Assembly (NCBI GenBank): GCA_038065255.1
Contig: JBBTRI010000017.1
Span: 1 to 34,453, forward strand
Origin: Patescibacteria group bacterium
GTDB lineage: Bacteria > Patescibacteriota > Patescibacteriia > JACQRZ01
Length of the DNA: 34,453 nt
Direction of reading: 5' to 3'
This document shows, piece by piece, positions 29,612 through 34,453 of the stretch; within the stretch, counting starts at the first letter, position 1, and every line of letters starts with the position of its first letter. The notes beneath the pieces are model-generated. The model saw only the letters and a list, made by a program, of their open reading frames with translations. It did no database searches and was not told where the DNA came from. A program made the translations under genes and the position numbers.

Positions 29612-30859
29612 ATGCAAGATCTCTTTGATTCGCAATTACATGCAAAAGAGCATGCTCCGCTTGCAGACAGGATGCGTCCGAGGGTGTTAGAAGAAATCAT
29701 TGGACAGGAGCATCTTTTAGGAAGCGGTAAAGTGCTTCGCCAGCTTATCGAGCAAGACGAGTTGCGTTCGCTTATCTTTTGGGGGCCTCCGGGGGTAGGG
29801 AAAACCACAATAGCCTCTGTAATCGCTCGGCATACAGGGGCGCATTTTGTTCCGTTGAGTGCCGTAAGTGCAGGAGTGAAAGAAGTGCGAAAGGTTGTTG
29901 AGGATGCGCAAGGTAATCTTAAATTCAACAGAAAAAAAACAATACTTTTTTTGGACGAGATTCATCGTTTCAATAAGGCGCAGCAGGATGCGCTTCTTCC
30001 TGCGGTGGAGCAGGGTATCATTGTGCTTATTGGCGCAACAACGGAAAATCCATCTTTTGAGGTGAATTCGGCATTACTTTCCCGATCGCGCGTTTTTGTG
30101 TTGAACCCACTCTCAGAAGATTCCCTTTCATGCATTATCGATGCCGTGCTTTCTGATAGTACTCGAGGGCTTGGTAAACAGGAGTTGTATACCGCTTCTG
30201 ACGCGCGGGAGTTTTTGATCGGTGCCGCAAATGGTGATGCGCGTACGCTCCTCAATGTGCTTGAGCTCGCATCATTTATACTCGCACAAACAGGGAACAA
30301 GGAAATAACCGCCGAAGTTGTAGCAGAAAGCATGCAGCAAAAAGCGTTACGCTATGACAGAGCGGGCGAAGAGCATTACAACGTGATATCCGCATTTATC
30401 AAGAGCATGCGTAATTCAGATGCAAGCGCAGCGTTGTATTGGCTAGCAAGGATGATTGATGCCGGTGAAGATCCTGTTTTTATCGCTCGCAGAATGGTGG
30501 TGTTTGCATCGGAGGATATCGGAAATATCCAGCCAACAGCATTGGTGGTTGCCAATGCTGTGTTTCAGGCAGTGCATGTCATTGGTATGCCGGAAGCGCG
30601 TATTAACCTAGCTCAAGGAGTTGTGTACTTGGCCGAATGTAAGAAAAGCAATCGCTCATACCTAGCTCTCGGTAGGGCAATGGAGGATGTAAAAAAGTAC
30701 GGCAATCTGCCAGTGCCTCTTCATCTTCGAAATGCACCAACAAAACTGATGAAAGACTTGGAGTATGGAAAGGGGTATCGATATGCGCATGATTTTGAAG
30801 AAAAAACAACTGATATGCAGTGCCTGCCTGACGAGTTGAAAGATACAAATTATTTGTAA
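29612..30859 (+). CDS. rarA: Replication-associated recombination protein A (RarA/MgsA)
   Basis: The 415-residue AAA+ ATPase has Walker A GPPGVGKT (58-65), Walker B ILFLDEIHRFNKAQQDALLP and sensor 1 IGATTENPSFEVNSALLSRSRVF. The family-specific C-terminal region includes YWLARMIDAGEDPVFIARRMVVFASEDIG and LPVPLHLRNAPTKLMK. RarA/MgsA (WRNIP1 homologues) acts as a tetramer at stalled forks, interacting with SSB. Length is slightly below the usual 440 because of a short C-terminus. ATG 29612 has a good SD (GGTAGGAG, 5 nt upstream). It sits between terminator-bounded units and is probably monocistronic. Confidence 0.96.
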   Translation: MQDLFDSQLHAKEHAPLADRMRPRVLEEIIGQEHLLGSGKVLRQLIEQDELRSLIFWGPPGVGKTTIASVIARHTGAHFVPLSAVSAGVKEVRKVVEDAQGNLKFNRKKTILFLDEIHRFNKAQQDALLPAVEQGIIVLIGATTENPSFEVNSALLSRSRVFVLNPLSEDSLSCIIDAVLSDSTRGLGKQELYTASDAREFLIGAANGDARTLLNVLELASFILAQTGNKEITAEVVAESMQQKALRYDRAGEEHYNVISAFIKSMRNSDASAALYWLARMIDAGEDPVFIARRMVVFASEDIGNIQPTALVVANAVFQAVHVIGMPEARINLAQGVVYLAECKKSNRSYLALGRAMEDVKKYGNLPVPLHLRNAPTKLMKDLEYGKGYRYAHDFEEKTTDMQCLPDELKDTNYL

Positions 30860-30880
30860 GATGCATAAGGATGCTTTTTT

Positions 30881-30889
30881 TGCTATACT
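30881..30889 (+). promoter_or_regulatory. Extended -10 promoter of pyk
   Basis: TGC-TATACT (30881-30889) with no good -35 box. Predicted +1 is about 30896, leaving a leader of about 29 nt. Confidence 0.6.
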
Positions 30890-30904
30890 TCACACTAATT
30901 ACCC

Positions 30905-30928
30905 ATGAGCAATAACGCTAGTATATGA
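30905..30928 (+). CDS. Possible 7-codon leader peptide overlapping the pyk start
   Basis: ATG at 30905 opens a frame MSNNASI whose TGA (30926-30928) overlaps the pyk ATG (30925-30927) as ATGA. It lies in the short leader after the predicted transcript start. It could couple translation to pyk, which itself has no SD. A chance occurrence cannot be excluded. Confidence 0.3.
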   Translation: MSNNASI

Positions 30929-32304
30929 AATTTACTAAAATAGTATGCACGATCGGCCCAGCATCGGAAAAGCGGCAGATCTTGGAAAAACTTATTAAAG
31001 CAGGCATGAATGTCGCGCGGTTGAATTTTTCCCATGGTACGTATGCGCAGCACGCACGTCTTATTCGCAATATTCGCGCAGCGGCGAAGAAATGCGGAGA
31101 GCCGGTAGCTATCCTGCAGGATTTGCAGGGGCCGCGCATCCGCATTGGAGAGATCAGTGCACCTGAAGGCATCAAAATGCAAAAAGGGGAAAAAATTACC
31201 CTTGTTCCTCAGAGAGATTTCAAAGCTAAGAGCACTCTGAAGCTGTTGCCCAATCAATATGAGGGGTTGGCGCATGATGTGAAAGCTGGAAACCACATTC
31301 TTATCGCAGACGGCACTATGGATTTGCGTGTTGAGTGCGTAAAGGAGCTTCATATCACCTGTAGTGTTGTTGTTGGAGGGACTGTGAAATCGCATAAAGG
31401 AATCAACGTGCCAGGCGTTGCGCTTTCTACTGATGCGATTACAGAAAAAGACAAAAAAGATGTTGCATTTGGGATAAAACAGGGTGTTGACTATGTCGCG
31501 TTATCATTTGTTTCAAATGAAAAAGATATTCTTCGCTTGCGCGCACTCATGAAGCGTATTAATCCCAGAACAGGAGCATCAATTGGGATCATTCCAAAAA
31601 TTGAACGACCCGAAGCTGTGAAACGATTCGGAGCCATTCTGGCTGTTTCGGATGGCATTATGGTCGCGCGAGGCGATCTTGGTATTGAGGTACCGGCAGA
31701 AAAAGTGCCCGTGATCCAAAAAACATTGATACGCAAGTGCATTGCAGCACACAAACCAGTAATTGTTGCAACACAAATGCTCGAATCCATGACGCAGAAT
31801 AGCAGGCCGACTCGGGCTGAAGTGTCTGATGTTGCAAATGCCGTTGTGGATCATACTGATGCGGTCATGCTTTCAGGAGAGAGTGCTGCGGGGCTCTATC
31901 CTGTTGAGGCTGTGGATATTATGGCGCGGACGCTTCACGAAACAGAGCGATCGAGCTTCGATGACTATACGTGCGGACACGGCGCAAAAGAAAAGGAGTT
32001 AATGGATATGGTTGCCCATGCTGTTGCGGATGCAGCGCTTACCAAACAGATCAAGCTTATTGTGATACAAGAAGATGATGAAGCGTTTGTACGATCAGTC
32101 GCAAGTCATCGGCCCGAAGTGCGCATTATCGCATTTTCCAACAATAGCGTGAGCGCGCGAAAGCTTAATCTTGTACGGGGAGTAACGGTGTTTCCGCAGC
32201 CAAAAAATACCTTTGCATTTCTTAAGAAACAAAAACTTGCAAAAAAGGGAGATCTCATTGCTGAACTTGAACGAAACGAACTCGAGCTTGAGAGGATTTC
32301 GTAG
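30925..32304 (+). CDS. pyk: Pyruvate kinase
   Basis: The 459-residue protein shows CTIGPASEKRQILEKLIKAG and VARLNFSHGT at the N-terminus. The B domain follows, then the active-site segment IPKIERPEAVKRF with the catalytic lysine. The Mg-binding motif IMVARGDLGIEVP and the K+/substrate loop ATQMLESMTQNSRPTRAEVSDVANAV come after, and a regulatory C-domain runs to residue 459. It makes ATP and pyruvate from phosphoenolpyruvate, the last step of glycolysis, often the main ATP source in CPR cells. The C-terminal domain is a little short, without an extra PEP-utilising domain. It is followed by lgt after 9 bp, so the two form an operon despite unrelated functions. Confidence 0.98.
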   Translation: MKFTKIVCTIGPASEKRQILEKLIKAGMNVARLNFSHGTYAQHARLIRNIRAAAKKCGEPVAILQDLQGPRIRIGEISAPEGIKMQKGEKITLVPQRDFKAKSTLKLLPNQYEGLAHDVKAGNHILIADGTMDLRVECVKELHITCSVVVGGTVKSHKGINVPGVALSTDAITEKDKKDVAFGIKQGVDYVALSFVSNEKDILRLRALMKRINPRTGASIGIIPKIERPEAVKRFGAILAVSDGIMVARGDLGIEVPAEKVPVIQKTLIRKCIAAHKPVIVATQMLESMTQNSRPTRAEVSDVANAVVDHTDAVMLSGESAAGLYPVEAVDIMARTLHETERSSFDDYTCGHGAKEKELMDMVAHAVADAALTKQIKLIVIQEDDEAFVRSVASHRPEVRIIAFSNNSVSARKLNLVRGVTVFPQPKNTFAFLKKQKLAKKGDLIAELERNELELERIS

Positions 32305-32313
32305 GAGAGCACC

Positions 32314-33159
32314 ATGTTGTTACACGATTGGGTACCGCCTGCTACAATCGAGATAGCCGGCATCACTGTGTCGCTCTATGGTCTCACTATGGCACTGGGA
32401 CTTGTGAGTGCATATGTTCTAATGCTGTACCTGGCGCGCCGGTCGGACCGCGCGCAAGGAACTGATTTCGAGAATCATGTCGATGGGTTGTTCTGGTGGT
32501 CGTTCGTATGCGGTCTGATTGCTGCGCGGCTTTTATTTGTACTCTATCATCCTGACTTCTTTATATCAGCACCCCAAGAGATTATTGCCATCTGGCATGG
32601 AGGGATAGTATGGCATGGTGCGCTTGTTGGCGGCATCGCAGGATCTGTCGCGTATTGTCGTTTAAAAAAAATATCATGGTTTGGCATTGCGGATCTAGGA
32701 GTGCCCGCAATTGCACTTGGTCAAGCGATTGGTCGGTGGGGGAATTATTTTAATCAAGAAAATTATGGACTGCCCACAACCCTGCCATGGGGTATACCCA
32801 TTGATGCAATGCATCGGATAGCAGGCTATGAGGGGTTTGCCTATTTTCACCCCACCTTTTTGTATGAATCGAAATTTGACCTCATGCTCTTTGCAGTTCT
32901 GTTTATTATTCTCATACGGTGGGTTTTAGTCAAAAAGGCGGCATGGTATCGCAGCGGGATGCTTTTTGCAGCCTATCTTGCGCTCTATTCGTTGGGGAGG
33001 TTTTTGATAGAGTTTTTACGCATTGATACCGTTCCTGAATTTTGGGGCCTTCGCCTGCCCCAATGGTGGAGTATTGATCTTATTATCATTTCACTTGTTG
33101 GAATAACGGTTTTGTATGCATATCGAAATAACAATACTTGCATATCTCAAAAAAGATGA
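32314..33159 (+). CDS. lgt: Prolipoprotein diacylglyceryl transferase
   Basis: The 281-residue protein has seven predicted membrane helices. The Lgt signature is GQAIGRWGNYFNQENYG, with WHGGIVWHGALVGGI before it (the conserved HG..HG region) and LYSLGRFLIEFLR near the end. Lgt transfers diacylglycerol from phosphatidylglycerol to the lipobox cysteine, the first step in lipoprotein maturation. LspA at 17305 performs the second. The ATG follows GGAGAG that overlaps the pyk stop, showing coupling to pyk. Predicted lipoproteins at 1819, 5449 and 14337 are candidate substrates. All signature residues look intact. Confidence 0.96.
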   Translation: MLLHDWVPPATIEIAGITVSLYGLTMALGLVSAYVLMLYLARRSDRAQGTDFENHVDGLFWWSFVCGLIAARLLFVLYHPDFFISAPQEIIAIWHGGIVWHGALVGGIAGSVAYCRLKKISWFGIADLGVPAIALGQAIGRWGNYFNQENYGLPTTLPWGIPIDAMHRIAGYEGFAYFHPTFLYESKFDLMLFAVLFIILIRWVLVKKAAWYRSGMLFAAYLALYSLGRFLIEFLRIDTVPEFWGLRLPQWWSIDLIIISLVGITVLYAYRNNNTCISQKR

Positions 33160-33165
33160 TATACT
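33138..33165 (+). promoter_or_regulatory. tRNA-Asp promoter
   Basis: TTGCAT (33138-33143), a 16-bp spacer and TATACT (33160-33165), inside and just after the end of lgt. Predicted +1 is about 12 nt before the mature tRNA. Confidence 0.65.
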
Positions 33166-33183
33166 AGCTGAATATTGCTGTTT

Positions 33184-33260
33184 GGACCGGTAGCTCAATT
33201 GGTTAGAGCACCCGCCTGTCACGCGGGAGGTTACGGGTTCGAGCCCCGCCCGGTCCGCCA
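33184..33260 (+). tRNA. tRNA-Asp (GTC)
   Basis: Complete cloverleaf: acceptor GGACCGG/CCGGTCC, D-arm AGCTCAATTGGTTAGAGC, anticodon stem CCCGC/GCGGG around loop CTGTCAC (anticodon GTC), and T-loop TTCGAGC. Discriminator G and an encoded CCA end. Confidence 0.97.
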
Positions 33261-33301
33261 GAAATGAAACAAAATTACATTATTAATCAGTAACACTATC
33301 T

Positions 33302-33382
33302 ATGAACAAATCACGAAAAATGGCATTGAGAAAGCGCCGCAAAAAGGGAGGGAAAAAGATCGCATCTCTCCGGAATCGTTAA
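33302..33382 (+). CDS. 26-residue very basic peptide, possibly ribosome-associated
   Basis: A short ORF begins MNKSRKMALRKRRKKGGKK and continues to residue 26. About half of the residues are Lys or Arg. Its size and composition recall tiny ribosomal proteins such as bTHX or the COX24/AURKAIP1-like peptides, though I cannot match it to a family. It lies between tRNA-Asp and rpsT (23 bp before the latter) on the same strand, a translation-gene context. There is no SD, as for rpsT. A chance ORF is possible because the frame is short. Confidence 0.5.
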   Translation: MNKSRKMALRKRRKKGGKKIASLRNR

Positions 33383-33405
33383 TTTACTTTTTATTATTTC
33401 AACGT

Positions 33406-33672
33406 ATGGCACATAAACATGCTGCAATAAAACATTTGCGTCAAACAAAAAAACGTACTGCACAAAATACTAATGTCAAAAAATCGCTTACCTATTTACG
33501 CAAAGCCGCACTCAAAGCTATTGAAAAAAAGGACCAAAAAGAAGCATTGAGATTGTACGGAGAGTTTCAAAAAGCGGCTGATCGCGCGGCAGGAAAAAAT
33601 ATTATCAAGAAAAACACTGCGGCACGGAAAAAATCCCGCATACTTACAAAGGTCAATGCCTTGAAAGCCTAA
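33406..33672 (+). CDS. rpsT: Ribosomal protein bS20
   Basis: The 88-residue protein is highly basic. It has the S20 pattern HAAIKHLRQTKKRTAQNTNVKK at the N-terminus and DRAAGKNIIKKNTAARKKSR toward the C-terminus. It binds 16S rRNA in the 30S body as a three-helix bundle. It commonly neighbours holA in bacterial genomes, which is also seen here (convergent). No SD precedes the ATG. A compact terminator follows immediately. Confidence 0.96.
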   Translation: MAHKHAAIKHLRQTKKRTAQNTNVKKSLTYLRKAALKAIEKKDQKEALRLYGEFQKAADRAAGKNIIKKNTAARKKSRILTKVNALKA

Positions 33673-33673
33673 A

Positions 33674-33697
33674 AAACATCCCCTCGGGGATGTTTTA
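33674..33697. terminator. Bidirectional terminator between rpsT and holA
   Basis: AACATCCCC / GGGGATGTT stem with A-rich and T-rich flanks on opposite sides. It lies between the two convergent genes and overlaps the holA stop. Confidence 0.85.
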
Positions 33698-34453
33698 TAT
33701 TTTATTCAGTGATCGTTCAATAGTGTGAAGGAGTGCACTGCCGACTGGAATCGGGCGTGATTTGAGTAATCGCTCCAGTTGGATGAAGGCAAGCGCGGCG
33801 GTTTTTAGAAAATCAAGCGATAGCGGTTTCACTTGGCGCGAAACAATTCTGATTCTTTCAATTTTCCAGTTGAGAGCTGTTGCACTATGCTGTTCTGAAA
33901 GCGCTCGTGCCAGCATGTCTTTGATGACGAGCATTGCATGCAGCTGATTTTGAAAAAAAGAGCATATGCCAAGCACGCTTGATGTATCGTGCAAATGTTC
34001 TTGTTTGAGTATTTCGTAGATACACTTTAATGTTTTGCCGGTATCCTTTTGAATAAATACACCCATACTTTCAAAAATATGCGCATGTGATGGTTGTGGA
34101 CAGAGAAGTGCAATATCATGATGTGTTATGGCGCGCGCGCTAGCGTACGCAGCGAGCTTGCCAAGCTCGTTCCAGAGAAGCCAGAGGTCGTAGTGTTCCT
34201 GTTCCGATGCAAAGCGGGATACTTGGGGTGGATCAAAACGGTTAAGAAAGACAGTCCGAGCTTCTTTGGTCATGGACGCATGGAGTTCGATCAGTGACGA
34301 ATCAACCCATTTTGATAAGGCAGCTCCATGGGGTATATCGAACGTCTCAATGCGGATACTATTTTTCTTCTCAAGAGCACAGAATGATTTGTAGAGCGAA
34401 AGCCGCTTATCAATGCCGCCTTCCATCATAAGAACAAATGTATCTTGGTGGAG
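33695..34453 (-). CDS. holA: DNA polymerase III delta subunit (HolA)-like, 5' end outside window
   Basis: The visible 252 residues are the C-terminal part of a clamp-loader delta subunit. They include LMMEGGIDKRLSLYKSFCAL (end of the ATPase-like domain), then LWNELGKLAAYASARAITHHDIALL and IFESMGVFIQKDTGKTL, and the helical collar that ends with FLKTAALAFIQLERLLKSR. In the family, delta opens the sliding clamp during loading. The frame is open to the right edge, so the N-terminal part lies beyond it; the internal ATG at 34429 is not the start. Sequence similarity is weak by eye. The convergent rpsT neighbour, a common arrangement, strengthens the call. Confidence 0.78.
   Translation of the reverse strand, partial: LHQDTFVLMMEGGIDKRLSLYKSFCALEKKNSIRIETFDIPHGAALSKWVDSSLIELHASMTKEARTVFLNRFDPPQVSRFASEQEHYDLWLLWNELGKLAAYASARAITHHDIALLCPQPSHAHIFESMGVFIQKDTGKTLKCIYEILKQEHLHDTSSVLGICSFFQNQLHAMLVIKDMLARALSEQHSATALNWKIERIRIVSRQVKPLSLDFLKTAALAFIQLERLLKSRPIPVGSALLHTIERSLNKI

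Noticed and set aside
30603-31395. Minus-strand ORFs across the pyk and rarA region
   Set aside because: Shadows of strongly conserved plus-strand genes, with no signals of their own.

Overview
The window looks like a chromosomal segment of a Candidate Phyla Radiation (Patescibacteria, probably Parcubacteria-type) bacterium. This is inferred from gene content and style, not from a marker-gene comparison. The genes are small and tightly packed, and many have no Shine-Dalgarno (SD) sequence. Typical CPR families are present: a TrmB-type regulator in a bacterium, a LysM/M23 protein with a long hydrophobic N-terminus, a 'YFDLFDYPLT' nucleotidyltransferase-like protein, a DksA/TraR-lspA-comM run and several short orphan secreted proteins. 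No rRNA, CRISPR array, insertion sequence or complete prophage was seen.

Layout. 1-8.4 kb is an accessory, envelope-oriented region. It holds a SemiSWEET-like fragment, an unknown protein, a C39-like protease, a glycosidase-like lipoprotein, a GC-rich beta-strand protein, a TrmB regulator with three sensor modules, a second lipoprotein, a FlaR-like kinase, a SleB-like hydrolase and a membrane-anchored orphan. 8.4-10.6 kb (minus strand) has tRNA-His, an EamA/SMR-like protein, tRNA-Arg, a methyltransferase and a Xer recombinase. 10.6-14.2 kb is the RNA-metabolism operon rpsO - NYN nuclease - pnp, with structured leaders and a folded downstream element. 14.2-15.4 kb has a GC-rich lipoprotein cassette and two small charged proteins. 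15.4-16.9 kb has htpX, then a gene-poor stretch with DnaA-box-like sites and a promoter-to-terminator unit that looks like a structured non-coding RNA. 16.9-25.7 kb has dksA/traR, lspA, comM, LysM-M23, a nucleotidyltransferase-like gene, an O-antigen-ligase-like gene, a second M48 protease, a tiny coupled ORF and a large coiled-coil orphan. 25.7-34.4 kb is mostly housekeeping: groES-groEL, an unusual sigma factor, rarA/mgsA, pyk, lgt, tRNA-Asp, a 26-residue basic peptide, rpsT and part of holA.

How the genes fit together. Lgt and LspA can process the three predicted lipoproteins. M23, SleB-like, C39-like and M48 proteins point to envelope remodelling and quality control. S15, NYN and PNPase share a transcription direction and probably a regulatory unit.

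The clearest new regularity is transcriptional. For at least seven genes a -10 hexamer sits about 4-8 nt before the start codon, usually with a good -35 box at 17 bp. This predicts leaderless mRNAs. Another set of genes (rpsO, pnp, the two GC-rich cassettes, rarA, lgt) carries long leaders or strong SD sequences. Two divergent promoter pairs physically overlap (10.62-10.67 kb and 20.57-20.62 kb). The other leading observations are the sigma factor with apparently duplicated region 4 plus two N-terminal helix-turn-helix-like segments, and the roughly 435-nt candidate ncRNA at 16.4-16.9 kb. All coordinates, motifs and pairings were read by eye. No homology search or folding program was run.
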